Part shown: positions 50,598 through 60,008 of the stretch, piece after piece
Layout: each line of letters opens with the position of its first letter
Numbering within the stretch: position 1 is the stretch's first letter
From: an uncultured Acidobacteriota bacterium
GTDB taxonomy: Bacteria > Acidobacteriota > Terriglobia > Bryobacterales > Bryobacteraceae
Assembly (NCBI GenBank): GCA_902826605.1
Contig: CADEFM010000002.1
Location: 62,001-126,000, forward strand
DNA length: 64,000 nucleotides
Reading direction: 5' to 3'
Notes under the pieces: model-generated
Told to the model about the DNA's origin: nothing
Databases searched by the model: none
Seen by the model: only the letters and a program-made list of their open reading frames with translations
Translations under genes and position numbers: made by a program

Positions 50598-53053
50598 CGT
50601 GCGCCGCCCCCTCCTGTTGGCCGCGGTTCGACGGACGGACCGATGAGTTCTTGGATGACCGGTCCGGGAAGATTAGGTTCTGATTTTCCCATGAGCATTA
50701 GTATTGTGGGGACGAAGCTCAAGCTGTCGTACGGAGTTTCAATTCGCAGGCCTTTGGGAATGCCGGTGTCTTTGCCTCCAGCCACTAACAACACCGAGTG
50801 TGTTGAAGTACGCAAAAACGATCCGTGATTTCCGCCGGGGTTGAAACCCCGCACATTGAAATTCCAATGGTCGTTTGCGAATACCAGCAAGTCCGAGCGC
50901 AACCGTCCACGGCGCCAATCCGGGAATACGCCTTCATCGGCGCGTGACTCGAGCAGCGCTTCCACTATGCCGATTAGTCCATTTGAATATCTGGTGCGGT
51001 GCACCGTCTTGAACCAAGCCGTCTCGTCATGCCACGCAGATAGCCACTCCTTTGAGGGAGCATTCAGTTCGGTGTCCTCCGGTATCTCCAACGGAAAGCC
51101 TGCCGTCCACTCTGGCCGCTCAAAACGCAGGTCGCCCGCGGCGTCTTGCGTGAGGTGTGCTACGGGCACGTAGCGCAGTTCAAGCCGGCCCATGGCGTTG
51201 TGACGCGTAAGGATCACGGCCTGCCGCTCCGGCGAACGCCAGAACCAGACGCCGTCTTCGATTCGGGCGCCTTCCTCCGGAAATGCCCGGATCAGCGCCT
51301 CACGAGATATGGACACTGCGATTGATTCCACGGGCTGGGGTAAGACGCTTTTCTGCACGTTGTTCCGCACAGAGATGGCGCTTAACGCCGCGAAATAATT
51401 GATGCGCCGAAAGCTCTTTTCTTCATCGATCGAACCATCCGCGGTCAAAACTAATCCGCCCAGTGCGGGTCCCACGACGTAATTTTGCAGATCGTGGATC
51501 GAATTGACTCCACCCAACGACTTAGCCGGGATCAAATCTTCCGCTTTGAATTTTCCGGGATCGAAGTCTGCTGGAGTCAGCGCAAGCAGCCGTTCCAGAA
51601 TAGACGCATACTGTGAGTCTCGGCGTGCATCCTCGCGCCATCTCTCCAGATGCTCGATTTCGCGCCGGGCTGCCTTGTCCAATCCCAAATCGCGTTGCCG
51701 TCGCGTCCATTTTTTCGGCTGCGAGGCGACCAGATCTTCCTGCGCATCCATGCGCTGTCGGAGTGCGATGAGGTTCGCGTTGATCTCTCCGGCGCGGCGG
51801 CTCCATGCCGCGCGGTGACGGTCGAGCGCGGCAAACAGCGCGTCGACGACCGCTATCCGAAGCGCTCCCGTGGTGCGCCTGTCGGACAACTGCTCGAGCA
51901 ATACATGCACAACGTTCAAACCGTTTTCGCGCAGAGCGATGCTCGCGCGCTCATTTCCGTCCAGATCCATAACTACCGTTGGATAGGCGGCACTTTTGCC
52001 AGACAAATACGCGGAGTCGCGGCTCGGCGTGATCACTTCGGAAACAAATGGGTCCAAGCCCTTGAGTTTGAACTCCGTCATGGGATGGCGATTCGTGAGG
52101 ACGTGGTGTCCGCCGCCAACTGAGCTGCTAAACCAATCGACCAGATTATAGCCCTGGCTGATGGTATCCTCCGAGGTGTTCATGCCGTGGTCGGACACCA
52201 GGATCAGCGCGGTGGAACCGGCCAAAGGGCTGGCCGCGATCGCCCTCCACAAACGACCGACCAGCGCGTCAAGACGTTCCAGTTCGTGCAGTTGAACCGT
52301 GCGGTCCGCCGTCAGATGCGCCAGGTGATCGTACTCACCGTTGAAAAAATCCAGGTAGCGCACTTGAGTCCCCTGAATTTCACGCAGAATATCGCGTTCG
52401 CCGGCCTCATAGATCGTACTTGACATATTGAGTCCGGTCTGCCACTCGTCGAACAATTCCCTGATGGGCCGTGAAGTGAACTTACTGTGCAGGCCGGATT
52501 GCAGCGTGCTCCAGCGGATTCCGCGCTGCAGCAGCTGTATTCCTTGATAACGCTGCTCGTAGGGGAAGCGATCGATTAGAAGCGGGATGCCGCTCTGGTC
52601 CAGGAGTTCCACCCCAGGCATCTCCACGCGCCGGGACATTGCGTACCCGACATAGAACGGAAAAAAATTTAAATAGTCCCAGGCGCGTAACGTGTAGCGG
52701 TCATACTGCACGTTGCCCCGAATTTCGGCATGCTGTCCCGTGTCCAGCATGGACCAGGATGGCGCTGAGAGGCTCAACCCTCGCACATAGAAATTCTCAA
52801 GCGATGTTCCATCACGCCCAAAGATTTGACTAATATTTGGCAGGCGGGGGCGCGCTTCGCGTGTGTAACGCTCCAGCACCCGCTCCGGAAGCCCGTCGAC
52901 TTTTAGGATCACCACGCGCTCGACGCCTCCCCCAAAGACGGAAGCGGTCATGATGGCGGTGATAACAAGGATCATGCCCCCTTTGTTCGCGCCTCTGTGC
53001 ATTCCGATATACCAGCGGCCCACGTTCTCTACCAAGGTCTTACGGAGTGGCAT
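50594..53053 (-). CDS. Exported alkaline-phosphatase-superfamily enzyme with large insertion
   Basis: About 819 residues from ATG 53053, which overlaps the upstream gene's stop by 14 bases; ATG 53002 and 52975 are alternatives. A signal segment (MILVITAIMTASVFGGG) leads into a phosphodiesterase/phosphatase fold: ILKVDGLPERVL (metal Asp), SLSAPSWSMLDTGQHAEIRG (nucleophile region), NGEYDHLAHL (Asp/His ligands) and ILVSDHGMNT (Asp/His). A helical, charged segment of several hundred residues (about 340-530 includes RRAGEINANLIALRQRMDAQ) precedes a late NPGGNHGSFLRTSTHSVL, which could give the last His; GGGHHVLT near residue 315 is another candidate. Substrate unknown. Confidence 0.8.
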   Translation of the reverse strand: MPLRKTLVENVGRWYIGMHRGANKGGMILVITAIMTASVFGGGVERVVILKVDGLPERVLERYTREARPRLPNISQIFGRDGTSLENFYVRGLSLSAPSWSMLDTGQHAEIRGNVQYDRYTLRAWDYLNFFPFYVGYAMSRRVEMPGVELLDQSGIPLLIDRFPYEQRYQGIQLLQRGIRWSTLQSGLHSKFTSRPIRELFDEWQTGLNMSSTIYEAGERDILREIQGTQVRYLDFFNGEYDHLAHLTADRTVQLHELERLDALVGRLWRAIAASPLAGSTALILVSDHGMNTSEDTISQGYNLVDWFSSSVGGGHHVLTNRHPMTEFKLKGLDPFVSEVITPSRDSAYLSGKSAAYPTVVMDLDGNERASIALRENGLNVVHVLLEQLSDRRTTGALRIAVVDALFAALDRHRAAWSRRAGEINANLIALRQRMDAQEDLVASQPKKWTRRQRDLGLDKAARREIEHLERWREDARRDSQYASILERLLALTPADFDPGKFKAEDLIPAKSLGGVNSIHDLQNYVVGPALGGLVLTADGSIDEEKSFRRINYFAALSAISVRNNVQKSVLPQPVESIAVSISREALIRAFPEEGARIEDGVWFWRSPERQAVILTRHNAMGRLELRYVPVAHLTQDAAGDLRFERPEWTAGFPLEIPEDTELNAPSKEWLSAWHDETAWFKTVHRTRYSNGLIGIVEALLESRADEGVFPDWRRGRLRSDLLVFANDHWNFNVRGFNPGGNHGSFLRTSTHSVLLVAGGKDTGIPKGLRIETPYDSLSFVPTILMLMGKSEPNLPGPVIQELIGPSVEPRPTGGGGAR

Positions 53054-54650
53054 CGGTGGATACAGCGTTGACGCTCCGTGATGCCCGGCGCGCTCCATCG
53101 ATTCGGATCTTGAGTGCAACGGCGTTGTCTTCCCGATGCTGGTACAAGCCCAGAGTGGCATAGTAGGCGGCATTCAACCCAACCCGCGCGGCCAATCCAT
53201 GGTCATAAGCGAAGCCTTCCGCCTTTCGATCGCGCTCCAGGCGCTGGACCAAGCCCCGCGGATCTTGCGCGTAGCGATCGAGCGCGGCAAACTGACGCTT
53301 GGCAAAGCGAGCTTCGTTCGCCGCGGAATCCTCAAGAGGATTGACACCCAGCGTTTCCAGGCGTCGCCGCAGGTCCGCGCGCAGCTCGGGATCTAGCATG
53401 GGATCGAACGCGAGCCACTGTCGCACCTGCGAGTAGGCACGGATGCGCGCGGCGCGGCTGTTAGCCACGCCGTGCCGCGATCGCACAAAGCTCCAGGTCC
53501 ACGTTCCTGCGAAGTAAGGCCAGTTGCCCCACCGTGAATAACCGATGATGCCTGAAAGCACGTCCACGGTGGCGTGCCGGATCATTTCGCGCCGCTTTGG
53601 CGCTCGGGTGTCTCGGAAATCCACCAGCAGTAAAGGCACCTTCGGGTGATCCAGCGAATACAAAGCAAGGGGAATCAGTTCCACGCAGCGATTTTCCGTT
53701 TCGAGACAGCGCATCTCACTGTATCCGGTCCAATTCTTGATTCGCGAATCGCCAAATGGATTGGCCATACTGAGCAGGTTTCCATCGAAATTGCGGGCGG
53801 AACCGGCGTCTTCTCTGGCAACCCAGACGAGCGCTTGGGTCGGCGAGCCGCCCAAGCCGAACGGTTCAAAGAACAGCCCATTCGCTTCGGCGCGCTGGCG
53901 GAGCAGCTCCCAATTGTGGCCGCGATCTTCCATGCTTCGGGTGCGCTGTTTCATATAGGCGTCGGGCAAATGGGATTCGCTCACCAATCCGCCCAATGTT
54001 TGGCTGGCGAGTGAGAGCCGCGCCTGAATGGCCAGCAAATCGGACTGCGTTAGATGTGAATCGGTCTCAGGGGCGTTTTCCAATTGTGAAAGGATGGCCA
54101 AGCCTTCCAGCAGGTGGAGCTGGCGGTGATCGCGGGTATTGTTGCGGTAGCTACGCGTGGAGCTGCGAAGCAGCGCGCCGTGAGGATCAAACGCAATGAG
54201 CTGGGTAACGGATCCGGCCAGAGCGCTCCACACTGGCCGCCTAGCGGAACTTAGATCGAGGACAGGCGAAGGGACGCGGTCCGCGTTCTTGAACAAGCTA
54301 GCGCGCCAGTAATAGAATGGCGTAGCTGCGGCCACGCGCTGCAACCACGTGGGACGCGCTGCGGTAAGCACCCATACATAACGCAAGCGGTCGTTTTCAG
54401 GGTTTGAGTCGCCCAGTGTGTCGCGCAGCACTGAGACCAGGGGAATGCCTGCGCCTTCAGTATTGTCATCCGTGGAGCCTGCCGCATGACCGAAAACGGT
54501 AAGCAGCTCGGCACCGCCAGGCACGGCGCTCCGCTCCACGCGAAAATCCGAGGATTTGGGCTCGACCGGGCGTCGAGTCTTCGATTCCTCCGAATCCTGC
54601 TGGGCTGCGGCCAACCCCGCCCCCACAAAGATGGCCCACCACCATCGCAT
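53040..54650 (-). CDS. Exported protein of unknown function
   Basis: A 536-residue protein with a signal peptide (WWWAIFVGAGLAAAQ). I do not recognise the family. The mature part has a strand-rich first third (GAELLTVFGHAAGS, YVWVLTAARPTWLQRVAAAT), a helical middle (LLAIQARLSLASQTLGGLVS) and a stretch RCVELIPLALYSLDHPKVPL followed by LLLVDFRDTRAPKRREMI, which reads like a folded enzyme or binding core. Its stop lies inside the first codons of the phosphatase-superfamily gene, so the two are translationally linked and likely act together outside the cytoplasm. Confidence 0.75.
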   Translation of the reverse strand: MRWWWAIFVGAGLAAAQQDSEESKTRRPVEPKSSDFRVERSAVPGGAELLTVFGHAAGSTDDNTEGAGIPLVSVLRDTLGDSNPENDRLRYVWVLTAARPTWLQRVAAATPFYYWRASLFKNADRVPSPVLDLSSARRPVWSALAGSVTQLIAFDPHGALLRSSTRSYRNNTRDHRQLHLLEGLAILSQLENAPETDSHLTQSDLLAIQARLSLASQTLGGLVSESHLPDAYMKQRTRSMEDRGHNWELLRQRAEANGLFFEPFGLGGSPTQALVWVAREDAGSARNFDGNLLSMANPFGDSRIKNWTGYSEMRCLETENRCVELIPLALYSLDHPKVPLLLVDFRDTRAPKRREMIRHATVDVLSGIIGYSRWGNWPYFAGTWTWSFVRSRHGVANSRAARIRAYSQVRQWLAFDPMLDPELRADLRRRLETLGVNPLEDSAANEARFAKRQFAALDRYAQDPRGLVQRLERDRKAEGFAYDHGLAARVGLNAAYYATLGLYQHREDNAVALKIRIDGARRASRSVNAVSTDATP

Positions 54651-54799
54651 ACACTATCCGTAAAACCGCTTCCATTCCGATTTTAACTGAATTCCGCGGA
54701 CGCTGTTGTCCGAGGGTATCCACTACCCCCAAAAGAGCCGCGCGAAACCCCCCTCAAAACCCTTGGTTGGCCTCAACACCAACGGCATAATGGACATTC

Positions 54800-55120
54800 A
54801 TGACGACGACAACCCGCGATTCCGTTGAAGACCTTTCTCCCGAGAAATGTATGCAGATTGGATTATCCTGCGGAGCCTGCACGCGGGAGACGGCGCGCCA
54901 TCTGGCTGAGGTGTGCAAAGGACTGCGGGGGAAGGCGGTGGGTCAGCTCTTCGTTCAGCTCTACCCTGGCCCCGGGTGCGCGTCCATGCACGCTCAATTC
55001 GCGAGCTTCTATCAGGAGTTTTCGATGGTGGCTGCGGAGCCCGAACTGCGACCGTGCGCGGCGTTTGAAAGGCGTGAAGTGGGTTCCGCGCCAGGGCGCA
55101 GCATGGCGGCTGTCGCCTAA
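54800..55120 (+). CDS. Small Cys-containing protein of unknown function
   Basis: A 106-residue protein with five to six Cys, four of them early: LSPEKCMQIGLSCGACTRET and HLAEVCKGLRG. CGAC resembles a metal- or cluster-binding motif but does not match a known ferredoxin pattern I can name. A later PGPGCASMHAQFASFYQEF may add a ligand. There is no signal peptide. It stands alone, with its stop eight bases from the convergent hydrolase gene. Confidence 0.55.
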   Translation: MTTTTRDSVEDLSPEKCMQIGLSCGACTRETARHLAEVCKGLRGKAVGQLFVQLYPGPGCASMHAQFASFYQEFSMVAAEPELRPCAAFERREVGSAPGRSMAAVA

Positions 55121-55128
55121 CTTCAGCG

Positions 55129-56166
55129 CTATTTCAGCTGTAAAAACTCCGCAAGGTGTTGCTTCCACAACTTGGCGTTTGACGTCGTGCCGTGCCCGCG
55201 AGTGTCGGGACCGGCGGGAAGAAGCACGAATTTCGCGTTCTTGATCCGTTTGATCTCGCGTTCCATGATGCCGAGTTCCGCGGGATTGCGCTCATCGTCT
55301 GCTGAATTGATGGCCAATACGCGCGCGTGGATTTTTTCCAGGTGAGGACTCGGATTGTAGTCGCGCGCGCCCTCATACTGATACAGCGTGTCGTTCGCGT
55401 CTTCCTCCGATGGCTGCGACAAGCGCCGCGCGAGTTCCGCGTCGGTCTTTTCCCGCGTCGGGTTGGCTGCATAGATGGCTTGCGTTCCACCGGCGGTGGC
55501 CAGCCCGTAATACACACGCGCACGCGTGTAACCTGAGGGTTGCTTAGTGTAGTTGCCGCCATTCCATTCCGGATCGTTTCGAATGGAATCGATCAGCATA
55601 CGGCGCATCATCCAATTGCGGCCCGACATCTCGGCAGGGGTAGAGGCCATGGGGACCAGGACATCCATGAAGTCAGGGTACATTTCTCCCCACAGCCAGG
55701 CCTGCATTCCGCCCATGGAATTCCCCAGCAGTACGCTGAGATGGCGGATACCCAGATGCTCGGTGAGCAGGCGATAGTGCCCCAGAATCTGGTCCTGGTA
55801 ATTGAGCGCCGGAAATTTCGCGCGGAGCCCATCGGATGGCTTGGAGGACTTCCCGCTTCCGATGCTGTCCGGCAGAACGATGAAATGCTTGCTCGCGTCG
55901 AGCGCCTGGCCGGGACCGAAGAGCTGGCCCGCGAAATCTTCACGCAGGAAACTGCGGCCGTTGCCGCCGGTGCCGTGCAAGATGAGCACGGGTTGACCGG
56001 ACGGTGCGCCCACCGTCGTGTAGTGCATGCGCATTTCCCCAGGTAGGCTTTCACCGGTGTGAAACTTGAAATCACGAACCGTCCAATCGCCTTCGACCGG
56101 CGCGGGGTAGTCGGCGGCGTAGATCGTGGAACAGCACAACGCAAGGAGCAATGGAGCGATCTTCAT
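55129..56166 (-). CDS. Exported alpha/beta hydrolase (MetX-like fold)
   Basis: A 345-residue protein with signal peptide (IAPLLLALCCSTIYAAD). The mature part resembles homoserine-acetyltransferase-type hydrolases: VLILHGTGGNGRSF (oxyanion loop), LLGNSMGGMQAWLWGEMYPD (nucleophile Ser in GNSMGG), VLAINSADDERNP (Asp) and DTRGHGTTSNAKLW (His). A transferase role in the cytoplasm is unlikely given the signal, so a secreted esterase is the better guess. It lies 78 bases after the small YbdD gene, on the cstA strand. Confidence 0.85.
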   Translation of the reverse strand: MKIAPLLLALCCSTIYAADYPAPVEGDWTVRDFKFHTGESLPGEMRMHYTTVGAPSGQPVLILHGTGGNGRSFLREDFAGQLFGPGQALDASKHFIVLPDSIGSGKSSKPSDGLRAKFPALNYQDQILGHYRLLTEHLGIRHLSVLLGNSMGGMQAWLWGEMYPDFMDVLVPMASTPAEMSGRNWMMRRMLIDSIRNDPEWNGGNYTKQPSGYTRARVYYGLATAGGTQAIYAANPTREKTDAELARRLSQPSEEDANDTLYQYEGARDYNPSPHLEKIHARVLAINSADDERNPAELGIMEREIKRIKNAKFVLLPAGPDTRGHGTTSNAKLWKQHLAEFLQLK

Positions 56167-56244
56167 GGAGTCTCCTGTTCAGCTTTCAGCGGGGCCACTT
56201 CCTGGCGGCCTGGCTCGGTTCTGACACGACGTTCTACTCAAGAA

Positions 56245-56412
56245 TCAGCAACAGCGCGCGCGGCGGGAGCCCGCCAGCCAGCGTTCATCGCAAAACCGCC
56301 GCCACTCCGCGCCGGAATGCGGTACTCCGTGCGCACGCAGATGGCGTTCGTAGGCGTTCTCGTCACTCAGCTCTTTTAAAAGCTGCAGCGCCAGTTGAAA
56401 AAAGCGTCTCAT
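56245..56412 (-). CDS. YbdD/YjiX-family small protein
   Basis: A 55-residue protein whose ATG overlaps the cstA stop (ATGA). It starts [19 protein letters not shown], continues [15 protein letters not shown] and ends RRARCC. The opening, the YERHL motif and the terminal Cys-Cys match the small YbdD/YjiX (DUF466) proteins that accompany cstA or btsT genes. The family is thought to be needed for pyruvate or peptide uptake by the partner transporter. Overlap indicates translational coupling. Confidence 0.88.
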   Translation of the reverse strand: MRRFFQLALQLLKELSDENAYERHLRAHGVPHSGAEWRRFCDERWLAGSRRARCC

Positions 56413-58529
56413 AGTTCCGCCGCCAGGCGCGACGCCACGTACGGCGTTTCAGTCATGGTCGCGGCGCGCTTGCCGGACAGAATGCCGGTCCAGACGCGGA
56501 TGGAATCCACCAGAATGACTCCAACCAGGATCAGGAAGATCGCAGTCACCGCCGCGTCCAGCCGTGCATTGAATATCAAGGCAGCGGTAGAAGCTGTTTG
56601 CGGCCCATTCGCCAGAGCCTCGGCTTGCGCCAGAAATCCAAGTGCGGGGGACGCATCGAAGATTTTCTGCCAGCCCGCCGTGAAGCACACGATCACGAGC
56701 CACGCCAAGGGAACGCAGGTAACCCACATATATTTCGCGCCGTGCATTTTTATCAGGATCGTCGTAGCCACGCAGAACGCCACCGCTGCCAGCAGCTGAT
56801 TGGAAATACCGAATAGCGGCCACAGAGAGTTTATACCCCCCAACGGGTCAATCACTCCTTGATACAGGAAGTAGCCCCAGGCGGCGACGATACCTGCGCT
56901 CGCCATCAACACGCCGGGCGTCCAGTTCGTCTCGCCCATTTTGGGCCAGACGGTGCCCAGCATCTCTTGCAACATGAATCTGCCGACACGCGTACCCGTG
57001 TCCATGATTGTAAGAATGAACAGCGCTTCAAACATGATGGCGAAGTGGTACCAGAACGCCAGCACACGCTGGTCGCCAAGGATGAACGAAAAAATCTGCG
57101 CCATGCCAAGGGCGAGCGAAGGGGCGCCACCGGTGCGGTAGAACAGGGTTTTTTCGCCGATCGAGTCCGCGAGCGTCTGCATTTGCGCCGATTCAACCGG
57201 GAAGCCCCAGTTGCTGATCGTTGCCGTGGCCGCATCCGGCGTAGCGCCAACGATGCCGGCCGGCGAGTTTACCGCGAAGAACACGCCCGGTGTGAGCGAT
57301 GCCGCGGCGATCAGGGCCATGATGGCTACAAAGCTTTCAAGCAGCATCGAGCCATATGCCGTGCCCGTGGCATAACGCTCCCGCGCCAGCAGCTTCGGAG
57401 TGGTACCAGACGAAACCAGCGAGTGGAATCCGGAAACTGCCCCGCAGGCGATGGTGATGAAGCAGAATGGGAAAATTTTGCCCGCGAAAATGGGTCCGGT
57501 TCCGTCGACAAAGCGTGTGAACGCGGGGAGCTGCAATTGCGGATGAACGAAGAAAATGCCGACGCCCAGCGCGAGCACGACCCCCAGTTTTACGAAGGTG
57601 CTTAAATATCCGCGGGGGGCGAGCAATAACCACACGGGGAAAACGCTCGCGATGAAGCCGTATATGGCGAGCCCAATCGCAAGCGCCACGCCGGAATAAG
57701 TGAACCAGGGCGCCCAGCTCTCCGAATCCGCGACGGCCTGTCCGCCAAAAATGGCAGCGATGACCAGCACGAAACCGATCGCCGAAACTTCTAATACCCG
57801 GCCTGGCCTGATGTAGCGCAGATACAGGCCCATGATCACGGCAATGGGCATGGTGGCCGCGATCGTGAACGTTCCCCACGGGCTGCCCTTCAGTGCATTG
57901 ACGACTACTAAGCCGACGACGGCCAAAATAATGATCATCATGAGCAACACGGTGATCAATGCAACGAAGCCACCGACCTTGCCGATCTCCTCACGCGCCA
58001 TCTGCCCCAGAGTCTTTCCGTTGCGCCGTATGGAGCAAAACAAAATCACGAAATCCTGCACCGCGCCTCCGAGCACCGCGCCGATCATGATCCACAGCGC
58101 GCCGGGCAGGTAGCCGAACTGAGCGGCCAGCGTGGGACCCACCAGAGGGCCTGGGCCGGCGATGGCGGCGAAGTGGTGGCCGATGAGGATCCACTTATTG
58201 GTCGGCTCAAAGTCATGTCCATCGCGCAGACGTTCGGCGGGCGTTGCGCGGTCGTCGAGGGCCAATACTTTCGCGGCGAGGAAGCTGGCGTAGAACCGGT
58301 ATCCAATCAGATAAATGCAGGTCGAGGCGACCACCAGCCACAAGCTGTTAATGGGTTCACCGCGGTCTTGGGCAATCACCCCAAGACTTCCGGCTGCCGC
58401 GATTGCGACCAGGACCCAAAATATCCGGGAAATGGCGCGGGGGACTTTAGGTCTCTGCGGAAGGGCGGCATCCGGCTGCGGGGCGCCGGCACGGCTGCGG
58501 ACGTCTTCAGATATTTGGCTCACCGTCAA
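56409..58529 (-). CDS. cstA: Carbon starvation protein CstA
   Basis: A 706-residue transporter of the CstA family with about sixteen membrane helices. Typical segments include [59 protein letters not shown] and [13 protein letters not shown]. CstA proteins take up peptides or pyruvate, mostly under carbon limitation. A charged, Pro-containing N-terminal region (about 1-30) precedes the first helix. It is followed by its YbdD partner with a four-base overlap, and divergent from a CpaE-like ATPase gene. Confidence 0.95.
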   Translation of the reverse strand: MTVSQISEDVRSRAGAPQPDAALPQRPKVPRAISRIFWVLVAIAAAGSLGVIAQDRGEPINSLWLVVASTCIYLIGYRFYASFLAAKVLALDDRATPAERLRDGHDFEPTNKWILIGHHFAAIAGPGPLVGPTLAAQFGYLPGALWIMIGAVLGGAVQDFVILFCSIRRNGKTLGQMAREEIGKVGGFVALITVLLMMIIILAVVGLVVVNALKGSPWGTFTIAATMPIAVIMGLYLRYIRPGRVLEVSAIGFVLVIAAIFGGQAVADSESWAPWFTYSGVALAIGLAIYGFIASVFPVWLLLAPRGYLSTFVKLGVVLALGVGIFFVHPQLQLPAFTRFVDGTGPIFAGKIFPFCFITIACGAVSGFHSLVSSGTTPKLLARERYATGTAYGSMLLESFVAIMALIAAASLTPGVFFAVNSPAGIVGATPDAATATISNWGFPVESAQMQTLADSIGEKTLFYRTGGAPSLALGMAQIFSFILGDQRVLAFWYHFAIMFEALFILTIMDTGTRVGRFMLQEMLGTVWPKMGETNWTPGVLMASAGIVAAWGYFLYQGVIDPLGGINSLWPLFGISNQLLAAVAFCVATTILIKMHGAKYMWVTCVPLAWLVIVCFTAGWQKIFDASPALGFLAQAEALANGPQTASTAALIFNARLDAAVTAIFLILVGVILVDSIRVWTGILSGKRAATMTETPYVASRLAAEL

Positions 58530-58700
58530 ATTCTACTCGAAAGTGGGGCTGTTGAGAAGGTGGATGAATCGGGCCGGAGGAAATCTATTCTCATTCGCGG
58601 TTTCCGTGCCGATAAGAAATGCAATGAAAAAGCGAGGAAGCACGTCATTTTCGGACTGGATGGGACAAGCCTGGACGGGACGAGCAAGGAGGAATGCCCA

Positions 58701-59903
58701 ATGTTGCGCAGTATAGTGGTGTGCCCGAATCAGGATCTCTCGAAAAAGTTTGTCGAGGTCCTGGAACAAATCAACACGGTGGAAAACCGCAAGACCATGG
58801 ATGTGTATCCAATTCCGGAAAACCTGTTGAGAACCATGCGGGCGCAGGGGGCGGCCATTCTCTTTTTGAGCTTCGAAGACCAGGAGAAGGCTGCCGAAAT
58901 CGCCGCTTTGCTCGAGACTGAAGCCCGCCATGTGGAAGTGGTCGCCTTGCATACGAGCATGGACCCGGAGGTGCTTCGCCACACCATGCGGCTGGGGATT
59001 CGCGAATTCCTCGCGGAGCCGTTCGAATTCCAATCCGTCGCCGATTCTCTGGCCCAGGTCCTAACGTTTATTGGCAAACGGCCGCACACCGACCTCCGGA
59101 CGTTGCACGTATTTTCCTTTCTGCCGTCCAAGGCGGGCGTGGGAACGTCCACTGTGGCTCTCAACGTGGCATCTGCAATGGCGCGGGACGAAAATACCCG
59201 GGTGCTGCTGGCGGATTTCGATCTGAACTCTGGAATGACGCGATTTCTGTTGAAGCTAGCCAACCAGTTTTCCGTCGTTGACGCTCTAAACAACGCACCC
59301 AGATTGGAAGAACATCTGTGGGCGGATCTGGTGACGACAGTGGATGGAGCCGAAGGAAGATTGGATGTCATTCATTCCGGGCCGGTAAATCCCAACTACC
59401 GTATCGACACGGATCAAATTCGCGAACTCGCAGCGTTCATCGGACGCTGTTACGGCGCCATCTGTTTCGATTTATCCGGCAATCTGGAACGCTACTCTCT
59501 GGAATTGATGAACGAATCTAAACGCATAATTCTAGTGTGCACGCCGGAGGTGGTATCCCTGCATCTGGCGCGCGAAAAACTTGCGTTTCTGCAAAAGATG
59601 GAACTGGCGGGCAGAGTGTCGCTCGTGGTGAACCGGATGCACAAACACTCTGCGTTCACAAAGGCCCAGATGGAGGAACTGCTGGGCCTGCCAGTGGTGC
59701 ACTGCTTTCCCAATGACTATGCAAGAGTCAATGAGGCCACCAGGCAAGGAACATGGATTCAGGCGTCCTCAGAGATGGGCCGATCTTTCGAGGAGTTCGC
59801 CCGGGTGTTGCGTGATCGCCCCACGGTGGAAGCCCATTCAAAAGCCAGGCACAAGTTCCTGCAGTACATTGCTCCGGCTCGGCGCACGGTATATACGGGC
59901 TAA
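58701..59903 (+). CDS. CpaE-like MinD/ParA-family ATPase
   Basis: A 400-residue protein. Residues 1-125 form a receiver-like domain (MLRSIVVCPNQDLSKKFVEV, GIREFLAEPFEF) in which the phosphorylation Asp is not obvious. Residues 130-390 are a MinD/ParA ATPase with deviant Walker A SKAGVGTSTVALN (Lys144), switch RVLLADFDLNSGM and the VSLVVNRMHKHS region. CpaE helps localise Flp/Tad pili at a cell pole. No other tad gene is in the window. AAGGAGG precedes ATG 58701; the longer upstream frame runs opposite cstA and is rejected. Confidence 0.85.
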   Translation: MLRSIVVCPNQDLSKKFVEVLEQINTVENRKTMDVYPIPENLLRTMRAQGAAILFLSFEDQEKAAEIAALLETEARHVEVVALHTSMDPEVLRHTMRLGIREFLAEPFEFQSVADSLAQVLTFIGKRPHTDLRTLHVFSFLPSKAGVGTSTVALNVASAMARDENTRVLLADFDLNSGMTRFLLKLANQFSVVDALNNAPRLEEHLWADLVTTVDGAEGRLDVIHSGPVNPNYRIDTDQIRELAAFIGRCYGAICFDLSGNLERYSLELMNESKRIILVCTPEVVSLHLAREKLAFLQKMELAGRVSLVVNRMHKHSAFTKAQMEELLGLPVVHCFPNDYARVNEATRQGTWIQASSEMGRSFEEFARVLRDRPTVEAHSKARHKFLQYIAPARRTVYTG

Positions 59904-60008
59904 CCGTCCGGAGCCCGCACAAATTCACTGAGTCGGAATGTTTCTCACAGTAAGGTTCCTAGGGTTCCACCCTAAGGTAACCACCTCACAGGATTAGAGG
60001 CGATATGC

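Noticed and set aside
58173..58700. In-frame 5' extension of the CpaE-like gene
   Set aside because: It runs antisense through the start of cstA; AAGGAGG and the domain start both favour 58701.
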